Below, piece after piece: positions 1 through 5,297 of a stretch of DNA of 6,099 nucleotides. The notes below the pieces were generated by a model that made no database searches, was not told the DNA's origin, and saw only the letters and a program-made list of their open reading frames with translations. The first letter of the stretch is position 1. Every line of letters begins with the position of its first letter. This DNA is from Planctomycetota bacterium (GTDB lineage Bacteria; Planctomycetota; SZUA-567; JAFGNG01): contig JAFGNG010000168.1 in the NCBI GenBank assembly GCA_016927125.1, forward strand, positions 1 through 6,099. Reading direction: 5' to 3'. The position numbers and the translations under genes were made by a program.

Positions 1-773
1 GTCCGGCTGCCTTCGATAATGCCATAATTCAGGATAGTGCCATCGACAAAAGCACCGCTGAGGAGCACCATCCCGTTTCCCTGTAAAGAGGCGGCACTGT
101 CTGCCACCCTTCCCGTGATGGAGCCATAATTGGTAATGGTACTGTTCATGGAGGCGTTGGAGATATAAATGCCGTTAGCGCTGGCAGTACCGCCAGCCAG
201 GGCCAGACCGGTATCACCGCTGATAATGCTGTTGCTTTGATTCGTGAGGGTCAGGCCATTGGTTACATAAATGCCGTTGCCGTTATGGGTGTTAATTCCG
301 AAATCGCAGGCACCGGTAATTTGGCCGCTGTTGTTGATAATCCCGATCCCCACAAGGCGAAGGCCATTTCCTGCTGACGAAGGACCACTAACGGTTGTGC
401 CGGTGATTATGCCGTTGAGATTGTTGGTTACCGTGCCGTTGCCATCGATAAAGAGCCCGTTGCCGGTATCAATAACCGCACCGCCATTGTTATTGTCGCC
501 GGAGATGGAACCGCTATTAGTAACAGTGTAGCCCGCGCCGGTCTGGATGCCGTTATCATCCCCCACGGCTTCGACGAAAGCGCCCTCTTGGACCTCGACG
601 GTCGAGCCGCCATTGACATCAAAGGAAGGGTCCGGTCCGGGAGGGGTGACAACCGCATCGCCGCCAATAATAACAGTATTGGCTTGGAGATTGCCACCGG
701 GCAGCAGAAGCGCCGCGAACAGCAGAAGTAAGCATGATATACCACACCGGTAGTGCGGATATTTTCCAGACAT
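1..773 (-). CDS. Secreted beta-helix repeat surface protein, N-terminal part (runs off left edge)
   Basis: The minus strand is open for 257 codons from an ATG at 773 and leaves the window without a stop, so the C-terminus is unseen. Residues 1-31 form a classical signal peptide: basic start (MSGKYPHYRCG), hydrophobic core (LLLLFAALLLP) and likely cleavage after LQA. The mature part is rich in Gly, Asn, Thr and Ile and repeats a T-[VIL]-[TN]-N-x(1,3)-G-x-I-x-G type motif near residues 83, 114, 145, 175, 212 and 246. Several repeats are accompanied by GNG or ANG plus a hydrophobic turn. This is typical of right-handed beta-helix passenger domains of autotransporters, adhesins and other 'beta strand repeat' proteins. 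A Shine-Dalgarno-like AGGGGA (783-778) precedes the ATG. The export signal and repeats are directly visible. Outer-membrane anchoring by a C-terminal barrel is inference, because that end is missing; an S-layer or freely secreted protein is possible. Function as an adhesin or protective coat is unproven. Confidence 0.82.
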   Translation of the reverse strand, partial: MSGKYPHYRCGISCLLLLFAALLLPGGNLQANTVIIGGDAVVTPPGPDPSFDVNGGSTVEVQEGAFVEAVGDDNGIQTGAGYTVTNSGSISGDNNNGGAVIDTGNGLFIDGNGTVTNNLNGIITGTTVSGPSSAGNGLRLVGIGIINNSGQITGACDFGINTHNGNGIYVTNGLTLTNQSNSIISGDTGLALAGGTASANGIYISNASMNSTITNYGSITGRVADSAASLQGNGMVLLSGAFVDGTILNYGIIEGSR

Positions 774-873
774 ACATTCCCCTACGCCAACCGCGGCTCA
801 AGGCGAATTTGCCCCAAGCCTGCACGGCAGCGCTACTCCAAATTGCCTGGCTTGATCTTTACTATTTTGTGGA

Positions 874-901
874 ATCCTAAGTCATTATTGCTGATGGTCA
901 A
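874..901 (-). promoter_or_regulatory. Candidate sigma-70 promoter for the surface protein
   Basis: Read on the minus strand, TTGACC (901-896, five of six consensus bases) and TAGGAT (879-874, four of six) are separated by 16 nt. It would leave a leader of about 100 nt before the ATG at 773. Assigned by eye from consensus match and position only. Confidence 0.4.
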
Positions 902-909
902 GCGGAAAA

Positions 910-925
910 AACTTGCTAACAGGTT
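910..925. promoter_or_regulatory. Imperfect inverted repeat, possible operator
   Basis: AACTTG-CTAA-CAGGTT has half-sites matching at five of six positions when one is reverse-complemented. It sits between the two outward-facing candidate -35 boxes (896-901 and 940-945), where a regulator could act on both promoters. A 16-bp imperfect palindrome can occur by chance, and no regulator gene is present in the window. Confidence 0.2.
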
Positions 926-939
926 GAGAGAGATTTGCT

Positions 940-967
940 TTGCGAATTATCTAAAAAAACTTATAGT
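940..967 (+). promoter_or_regulatory. Candidate sigma-70 promoter for esterase and methyltransferase
   Basis: TTGCGA (940-945, four of six) and TATAGT (962-967, five of six) are spaced by 16 nt and lie about 70 nt before the esterase start, in the AT-rich part of the intergenic region. A seven-A run lies in the spacer. It would drive the esterase gene and the interrupted methyltransferase gene behind it. Confidence 0.45.
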
Positions 968-1034
968 GGCTGGGATGACTGCGAGATGGTTGTATTAACC
1001 AGGCTTGAAATTATGAAAATGAGGAGATAAACAC

Positions 1035-1820
1035 ATGGCGCTTTTGCAAACCAGCTTTTTTTCAAGAGCCCTGCAAAACCGGGTGTCGATGAATGTTATC
1101 CTCCCGTCTCCTTACCTGGAGCAGGATCGCGGTGATACCGGCCAAACCCCAAAGGCTTACCCTTGCCTTTACCTGCTCCATGGCCTTTCGGATGACCATA
1201 CCTTCTGGCTTAGCAGAACCTTGATCGAACTCTATACCGCCCAAATGGGCCTGATAGTAGTGATGCCCGCGGTCAACCGCAGCTTTTACTGCGACATGGT
1301 TAACGGCTATAAATACTGGACCTATCTCAGTGAAGAACTCCCGGAGGTCGTCAGCAGGTTCTTTCATGTTTCACAGAAGCGCGAAGATACCTTCGCCGCC
1401 GGCTTCTCGATGGGTGGCTATGGCGCTTTCAAGCTCGGGCTGCGTTGTCCGGAAAGGTTCGGCGCGGTCGCCAGCATCTCCGGCGGGCTTGACATCGCGG
1501 AATACACCGATGGCAGCAAGGACACAGAGGGTAATATTGATTTTGACCTGATCTTCGGCAAGGGCGTAGATATTACCGGCACGGATGACGATCTCCTGGC
1601 GTTGGTAGAAAAAGCGGCGGGGCAGGGCGTGGAGAAATTACCGAAGTTCTACCAGTGCTGCGGCACCGAGGACTTTCTCTACGAGGAGAACACGAGATTC
1701 CGCGATCATGCCCGCCAACTAGGCCTTGACCTCACCTATGAGGAAAGCCCCGGCGAGCATGACTGGATATATTCCAACCAGCAGCTACCCAAGGTGTTAG
1801 AATGGTTGCCGATTAAATAA
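1035..1820 (+). CDS. Alpha/beta-hydrolase esterase, EstA (tributyrin esterase)/esterase D type
   Basis: This 261-residue protein is a complete serine esterase of the family that includes tributyrin esterases, S-formylglutathione hydrolases and feruloyl esterases (putative esterase, PF00756). The nucleophile motif G-F-S-M-G places Ser125 at the elbow, followed by GYGAFKLGLRCPERF, characteristic of the family. LYLLHGLSDDHTFW (46-58) is the oxyanion-hole strand and loop. Asp213 (in CGTEDF) and His242 (in PGEHDW) complete the likely triad in the expected order. Length fits the family and there is no signal peptide, so it is probably cytoplasmic. It should hydrolyse short-chain carboxylic esters; the natural substrate is unknown, and the context gives no support for formaldehyde detoxification. 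The start is chosen from AGGAGA at 1022-1027. It is the first gene after the divergent promoter region, and the interrupted methyltransferase gene follows after 17 nt. Confidence 0.92.
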   Translation: MALLQTSFFSRALQNRVSMNVILPSPYLEQDRGDTGQTPKAYPCLYLLHGLSDDHTFWLSRTLIELYTAQMGLIVVMPAVNRSFYCDMVNGYKYWTYLSEELPEVVSRFFHVSQKREDTFAAGFSMGGYGAFKLGLRCPERFGAVASISGGLDIAEYTDGSKDTEGNIDFDLIFGKGVDITGTDDDLLALVEKAAGQGVEKLPKFYQCCGTEDFLYEENTRFRDHARQLGLDLTYEESPGEHDWIYSNQQLPKVLEWLPIK

Positions 1821-1837
1821 ATTTAGGAGATATCATA

Positions 1838-2605
1838 ATGACAGAGATTAACCTTCCCAAGGATTTCGACTGGCAGCATTGGTGTGAACGGTTTGACCAA
1901 ATGCAGGAAGGTTATATCATCCATCACCAGGAGATTTTCGAGATTATTTCCCAGCTTGTTAAAACCACTCAAGGAGAATCCCCGCGGATTCTTGATCTGG
2001 GCTGCGGATGTGGAACTTTAACGTTGAAGTTACTTGAGAGCATTCCTGAGTCCAAAGTAATGGCAGTCGATCTTGATCCTGCAATGCTGGCTCTTGCCAG
2101 GCCAAGGCTAGAATGTTTTGGAGATAAAGCACAGATTATCGAAGCTGATTTGCGTAAAGATGATTAGCTAAAAAATATTTATGAATCGGTTGAGGCGATT
2201 GTTTCAACCACCGCCCTGCATTGGTTCTCAGCAGCAGAGCTAAGCGCTCTCTATAAAAGATTTTCAAAAATACTCATCCCGGGGGGTATTTTTCTTAACG
2301 GCGATCATGTTGCGAGTAATCCACCTGCGGTACAGGAATATTGTGAAGCTCACCGCCAGTCCCTACGGGATAAACGCTCCAAAAAATATGAAGGCTGGGA
2401 TGACTTTTGGAAAGCTTATACGGAAGCTTTAGGGATTGACATAACTACATTAATAATAAAAGCTAATGGCGTATTTAATGGAGTAGAGGAAGGCTTATCA
2501 TTAGCCTGTCATTTCGATTGTTTACGGGAATCAGGCTTTCAAAGAGTAGATTGCTACTGGCGCTCTGATTGTGATGCGATTTACGGCGGGATTTTAGCGG
2601 GATAA
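1838..2605 (+). pseudogene. Class I SAM-dependent methyltransferase interrupted by in-frame TAG
   Basis: The reading frame opens at ATG 1838 (AGGAGA at 1825-1830), meets TAG at 2165-2167 (codon 110), then stays open in the same frame to TAA at 2603-2605. Without the TAG it would encode about 255 residues, the normal size of a small-molecule methyltransferase. The first part carries SAM motif I, ILDLGCGCGTLTLKLLE (51-67), and the acidic end of strand 2, AVDLDPAML (76-84). The part after the stop carries the expected later motifs STTALHWF (123-130) and the ILIPGG turn (145-150). Homologues commonly have Trp after the D-x-D at this position (LRxxDW), so a TGG to TAG change is the simplest explanation. 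I saw no in-frame ATG just after the stop for restart. The 109-residue fragment lacks the substrate-binding half and should be inactive. Suppression or a sequencing error remain possible. Confidence 0.8.
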
Positions 2606-2636
2606 ATCAAGAAGCAAAAAAAAATCTAAATATCGC

Positions 2637-2666
2637 TTGACTACAGCGGGGTTGATGTCGTATATA
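2637..2666 (+). promoter_or_regulatory. Candidate sigma-70 promoter for a short transcript
   Basis: TTGACT (2637-2642, five of six) and TATATA (2661-2666, four of six) are 18 nt apart. The nearest downstream terminator is about 210 nt away, so the predicted transcript is roughly 230 nt and covers the possible 47-residue peptide. Consensus match only. Confidence 0.4.
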
Positions 2667-2705
2667 ACTGCAGAGACAATTTTTTGGAAATTTGGAAAGA
2701 GAACG

Positions 2706-2849
2706 ATGAACACCTACAGGCAAGACTATTTTAATTCCTTTAAACATAACCACACAGCAGCTGGTGCGGCGTGGGGTATTGTATTATCTGCCTCTAATGT
2801 ATGCACTCTCACTATTATGCTGCTTACAAAAGGAGATAAATCCCGGTAG
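2706..2849 (+). CDS. Possible small membrane peptide (47 aa), unrecognised
   Basis: ATG 2706 to TAG 2849 would encode a 47-residue peptide with a polar, His- and Tyr-containing N-terminus (MNTYRQDYFNSFKHNH), a hydrophobic stretch at residues 18-40 long enough to span a membrane, and a charged tail KGDKSR. The region before the ATG is purine-rich (GGAAAGAG) but not a good ribosome binding site. The frame is open further upstream to ATG 2655 and TTG 2637, but the latter overlaps the candidate promoter. Its placement between a candidate promoter and a terminator is the main reason to list it. I recognise no family. It could be a small membrane protein, a leader peptide, or a chance frame in a small RNA. 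Confidence 0.28.
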   Translation: MNTYRQDYFNSFKHNHTAAGAAWGIVLSASNVCTLTIMLLTKGDKSR

Positions 2850-2874
2850 GTTGAAGAAACATGTTAAACTCTCA

Positions 2875-2907
2875 AAGCCTTCCGGGAAACCCGGGAGGCT
2901 TTTTTTT
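2875..2907 (+). terminator. Rho-independent terminator
   Basis: The arms 2875-2886 (AAGCCTTCCGGG) and 2890-2901 (CCCGGGAGGCTT) pair over 12 positions with one G-U wobble around a three-base AAA loop. An uninterrupted run of eight T follows (2900-2907). It ends transcription of the upstream group and any short transcript from 2666, and separates it from the array that starts at 2992. Confidence 0.92.
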
Positions 2908-2991
2908 ATGGGGTTTTTGCTTTAGAGCACGGGAAATTCAGCGGTTATGGCACAAAAACAGTAGTTGCCGGCCTGTAGAAAGGAGAGAGCC

Positions 2992-3243
2992 ATGGCTGAG
3001 AGCAAGATTCGCTTCGCGTGCAAGGAAGATATTCCAGCCATTGTCGAGCTCTGGAATGGCGTGGCGGGTTTCGAGATGGTCCTGGAATCTTACCTGCAAC
3101 TGGCGGAAGAAGAGGTAATGGATTATGCAGAGTTGCTGGACGGGATGGAAGTAAACCATACTTTTTCCTATCCCACCTCAGCGTTTTTCAAGAGTGATGA
3201 AGGTTTCGCGACCTTTATGGAAATTATGGCAATGGAACTTTAA
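2992..3243 (+). CDS. Small protein with GNAT-like N-terminus (83 aa), lacks acetyl-CoA site
   Basis: The protein begins IRFACKEDIPAIVELWN (6-22), the beta1-alpha1 signature of GNAT N-acetyltransferases. After ESYLQLAEE (32-40) it shows no recognisable fold and ends at residue 83. A GNAT domain usually needs about 140-160 residues, and the acetyl-CoA pyrophosphate-binding motif (R/Q-x-x-G-x-G/A) is absent, so catalysis is not expected. AAGGAGAGAG directly before ATG 2992 supports this start over an in-frame TTG at 2965, which would place the ribosome binding site inside the gene. Its N-terminus is clearly related to that of the next gene, 15 nt downstream, suggesting partial duplication. It may be a decayed acetyltransferase whose tail has been replaced by a shifted frame, or a genuine small protein. 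It is the first gene after the terminator and so likely heads the downstream operon. Confidence 0.6.
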   Translation: MAESKIRFACKEDIPAIVELWNGVAGFEMVLESYLQLAEEEVMDYAELLDGMEVNHTFSYPTSAFFKSDEGFATFMEIMAMEL

Positions 3244-3258
3244 CAGGAGGAAAGTCAG

Positions 3259-3492
3259 ATGTCAGCATTGGAAATCAGGAGAGCCACGAGGGCGGATATC
3301 CCCGCTATACTCGAACTCTGGAACGAGTCGACAGAACACCATACCGAGGGCGAGTCTTATTACCAGCCCCCGGAGGGCGATGCCAAGATTTTTGCCCTGC
3401 AAATGCAGGAAGAGATCGAGGACGGCAGCAAGCGCGTCGCGGTTGTTCTCCATGATGGCGAGATGGTCGGCTACCACTTGGCGGAGAAATAG
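3259..3492 (+). CDS. N-terminal half of a GNAT acetyltransferase (77 aa), truncated
   Basis: The sequence opens with IRRATRADIPAILELWN (6-22), continues through an alpha2-like helix (ALQMQEEIEDG, 46-56) and strands VAVVLHDGEMVGYHLAEK (60-77), then stops at TAG 3490. This matches the first half of a GNAT fold, up to about beta4, where the acetyl-CoA-binding motif should begin. The second half is not found in any frame downstream because the next gene starts 11 nt later. A strong AGGAGGA at 3245-3251 shows that translation signals are intact. It is either a truncated remnant or a standalone half-domain that might associate with another protein. Active-site function alone is unlikely. Residues 6-36 align with the preceding gene product at the RxAxxxDIPAIxELWN and ESYxQ positions. 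Confidence 0.65.
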   Translation: MSALEIRRATRADIPAILELWNESTEHHTEGESYYQPPEGDAKIFALQMQEEIEDGSKRVAVVLHDGEMVGYHLAEK

Positions 3493-3503
3493 GGTAGAAT
3501 CCC

Positions 3504-4058
3504 ATGATTATAACTACTCCCCTCAAGACGGAAAGACTGCTGCTGCGCGAGTTTCGTGAAGACGACTGGCGGGCGGTGCATGAGTACGCCAACGACCCGG
3601 AGGTATTCCACTATATGCCATGGGGACCTAGTACGGAAACGGAAACCCGGGAGTATGTTAACAAAAATCTTGCCTATCAGCAGGAGGAAGAGAGAAAGGT
3701 ATATGATTTAGCTATTATCCTGCGTAAAGAGCAGCAGTTGATTGGCGCGATTGGGATAAACCTGGTTAAAGTCAAGACGGCGTGGATTGGCTATACGCTT
3801 TCCAGATTATACTGGGGGCGTGGGTATATGACTGAAGCCGCGGTTGCGATCCTGCGATTTGGCTTTGAGAAATTTGACCTCCATCGGATTTATGCCACTT
3901 GCGATACCAGAAACCTGGCCTCATCAAAGGTGATGGAGAAACTCGCTATGCGTCGCGAAGGACATATGCGTCAGGATCAATGGTTACGCGGCGAGTGGCG
4001 GGATAGTTACCTGTACGCGATTCTTGAGGATGAGTGGCGGGAAAAGACTAAAAAATGA
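3504..4058 (+). CDS. GNAT family N-acetyltransferase, RimJ/RimL type
   Basis: This 184-residue protein is a full-length GNAT of the RimJ/RimL/SpeG-like group (Acetyltransf_3). It starts with TERLLLREFREDDWRAVHEYANDPEV (9-34), typical of the group. It then has WIGYTLSRLYWGRGYMTEA (94-112), containing the acetyl-CoA-binding G-R-G-Y-M-T-E-A loop, followed by LHRIYATCDTRNLASSKVMEKLAM (126-149), the conserved N-x-x-S motif B. RimJ/RimL acetylate N-termini of ribosomal proteins, but many relatives modify antibiotics or polyamines, so the substrate is open. The start follows the previous stop by 11 nt, with only a weak AGGG (3491-3494) upstream, suggesting partial reliance on translational coupling. 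Its stop overlaps the next start (ATGA). Confidence 0.92.
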   Translation: MIITTPLKTERLLLREFREDDWRAVHEYANDPEVFHYMPWGPSTETETREYVNKNLAYQQEEERKVYDLAIILRKEQQLIGAIGINLVKVKTAWIGYTLSRLYWGRGYMTEAAVAILRFGFEKFDLHRIYATCDTRNLASSKVMEKLAMRREGHMRQDQWLRGEWRDSYLYAILEDEWREKTKK

Positions 4059-4771
4059 AACAGCAACCCTGGTACGAAACCTATGACGACCGCCTCTGGC
4101 TGAAGCCGGATGTGGGTGGCGAGGAAGAAGCGGCTTTTATTAAACAAGCCCTGCAGCTTCACAAGGGACAGCGGGTGCTTGACGCCCCCTGCGGGGCAGG
4201 GCGGATTGCCGTCCCCCTTGCCAAGATGGGTTGTTGTGTAACCGGGATTGATATCAGGAAGAAGTTTATTAACCGCGCCCGGGCGCGTTGTAAAAAGGAA
4301 GGCATGCAAGCCACTTTCAAAGTAATGAATCTTCTGGATTTGGATTTTACTGAGGAGTTTCATGGGGTTTGCAGTTGGTTCGGCAGCTTTGGATACTTTT
4401 CAGATGAGGATAATCTCCGACTGCTGGCGCAATTTGTTAAAGCCTTACGGAAAGGCGGCAGGTTACTGGTCGACCAGATTAACCGCGAGTGGATTTTACG
4501 GAACTTCAAGGCGGAAGAAACAATTAAGGAGGAAGCACAGGCATTTCGCCGGTGGGATAAGGAACAACAAAGGATTGTAGCGACCGTGACTGTGATTGCA
4601 GGAAAGCACCGGACAAAGAATTTTCTTTCCCTGCGACTCTATACTCCGGCGCAATTGGCAAAGTTGTTTAAATATATCGGATTAAAGGTTGAAGCATTTT
4701 ATGCCAGCCAGATCGGCGGAGAATTCAACCGCAGCAGTCCGCGGATGATTATAGTGGGGAGGAAAGTCTAA
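4055..4771 (+). CDS. Class I SAM-dependent methyltransferase
   Basis: The 238-residue protein has a Rossmann-type methyltransferase core. Motif I is VLDAPCGAGRIAVPLAKMG (41-59), with Pro in place of the more usual Gly before Cys. The acidic strand-2 end is TGIDIRKKFINRAR (63-76), and strand 4 includes FHGVCSWFGSFGYF (102-115), where CSWFGSFGYF replaces the common NxxxH(Y/W) type. LRKGGRLLVD (131-140) is the post-motif III turn. The C-terminal FLSLRLYTPAQLAKLFKYIGLKVE segment is a lid typical of small-molecule methyltransferases of the Methyltransf_25/11 type. The substrate is unknown. ATG 4055 overlaps the stop of the upstream acetyltransferase in an ATGA junction with no good independent ribosome binding site, so translation is probably coupled. 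The downstream acetyltransferase start overlaps its stop (TAATG). These junctions tie it to both acetyltransferases in one operon. Confidence 0.9.
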   Translation: MKQQPWYETYDDRLWLKPDVGGEEEAAFIKQALQLHKGQRVLDAPCGAGRIAVPLAKMGCCVTGIDIRKKFINRARARCKKEGMQATFKVMNLLDLDFTEEFHGVCSWFGSFGYFSDEDNLRLLAQFVKALRKGGRLLVDQINREWILRNFKAEETIKEEAQAFRRWDKEQQRIVATVTVIAGKHRTKNFLSLRLYTPAQLAKLFKYIGLKVEAFYASQIGGEFNRSSPRMIIVGRKV

Positions 4772-5259
4772 TGACTGCAACCATCCGCCGGGGTACGGCA
4801 AGCGACGCGGAGCTGTTATCAAAGATCATCCGCGAGTCTTACCGGGATGTTACGGAGCGTTTTAATATAACTCCGGAGAATTGCCCGGGTTTTCCGTCTT
4901 TCAATAAGCGGGAAGATGTTCTGGCAACAATGCAGAAAGATTTTGTCTATTATGTACTGGAAGAGGATAAAACCCCCTGTGGATGTATCGCTTTGGAACA
5001 GAAAGATAAGCAGCTCTGCAAAATTAACCGCCTTACCGTTTTGCCTAATTACCGCAATCGGGGATATGGCGAAATGTTGGTTAAACATACTATGGAGGAA
5101 GCAAAAAAGCTTGCTGCTACCGAGATGGAACTCAGTATGATTGGTCTGGATACGGAACTCCGGCAGTGGTATGAAAGCAAATTCGGTTTCAAGTTTAAAA
5201 ATACTATTCAATACCCGCATCGATTTTTTGAGGTGTTATATTTAACAGTGAATTTATAA
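4771..5259 (+). CDS. GNAT family N-acetyltransferase
   Basis: A complete 162-residue GNAT protein. It has an N-terminal IRRGTASDAELLSKIIRESYRDV (5-27), strands VYYVLEEDKTPCGCIALEQ (59-77), and the clear motif A INRLTVLPNYRNRGYGEMLVKHTMEEAKK (85-113) with the R-x-R-G-Y-G acetyl-CoA pyrophosphate loop at 95-100. QWYESKFGFKF (132-142) is the usual motif B (Y-x-x-x-G-F). It has the typical single-domain length and is likely cytoplasmic and active. The acceptor amine cannot be inferred; relatives include aminoglycoside, peptide and polyamine acetyltransferases. GGGGAGG within the preceding gene (4756-4762) serves as its ribosome binding site, and its start shares one base with the preceding stop. 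Confidence 0.92.
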   Translation: MTATIRRGTASDAELLSKIIRESYRDVTERFNITPENCPGFPSFNKREDVLATMQKDFVYYVLEEDKTPCGCIALEQKDKQLCKINRLTVLPNYRNRGYGEMLVKHTMEEAKKLAATEMELSMIGLDTELRQWYESKFGFKFKNTIQYPHRFFEVLYLTVNL

Positions 5260-5297
5260 AGTGAGAAGTATGGTTTGAGATTCAAGGGGAAAACACC

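Larger units (their letters stand above)
774..1034. other. Divergent intergenic region
   Basis: About 260 bp lie between the minus-strand surface-protein gene and the plus-strand esterase gene. The half near the surface gene is GC-richer and the half near the esterase is AT-rich. It contains candidate promoters for both directions and an imperfect inverted repeat between them, listed separately. I see no convincing gene here; the short open frame on the plus strand (753-998) has no ribosome binding site and no recognisable protein character. Confidence 0.6.
2606..2991. other. Intergenic region between the two plus-strand gene groups
   Basis: Nearly 400 bp separate the interrupted methyltransferase from the acetyltransferase/methyltransferase array. 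It holds a candidate promoter, a possible small membrane peptide gene and a strong terminator, listed separately. Between the terminator and the next start (2908-2991) I see no convincing promoter, although the terminator makes one likely there unless the array is expressed by read-through. Confidence 0.6.

Noticed and set aside
730..773. Lipoprotein signal (Cys10 or Cys14) in the surface protein
   Set aside because: Both Cys residues precede the hydrophobic core rather than follow it, and the residues before them do not form a lipobox.
753..998. Plus-strand open frame of 81 codons in the divergent region
   Set aside because: It starts within the surface-protein gene, lacks a ribosome binding site, overlaps candidate promoters and has no protein-like character.
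2165..2167. Pyrrolysine coding at the amber codon
   Set aside because: The gene is an ordinary SAM methyltransferase, not a methylamine methyltransferase; TAG is also used as a plain stop at 3490-3492, and no pyl genes are in the window. Simple nonsense mutation is more likely.
2965..2991. Longer TTG start for the 83-residue gene
   Set aside because: The AAGGAGAG ribosome binding site lies inside this extension and fits ATG 2992.
2861..3118. Plus-strand open frame crossing the terminator and the first half-GNAT gene
   Set aside because: It reads through the terminator hairpin and T-tract and overlaps, in another frame, a gene with a strong ribosome binding site and a GNAT-like sequence.
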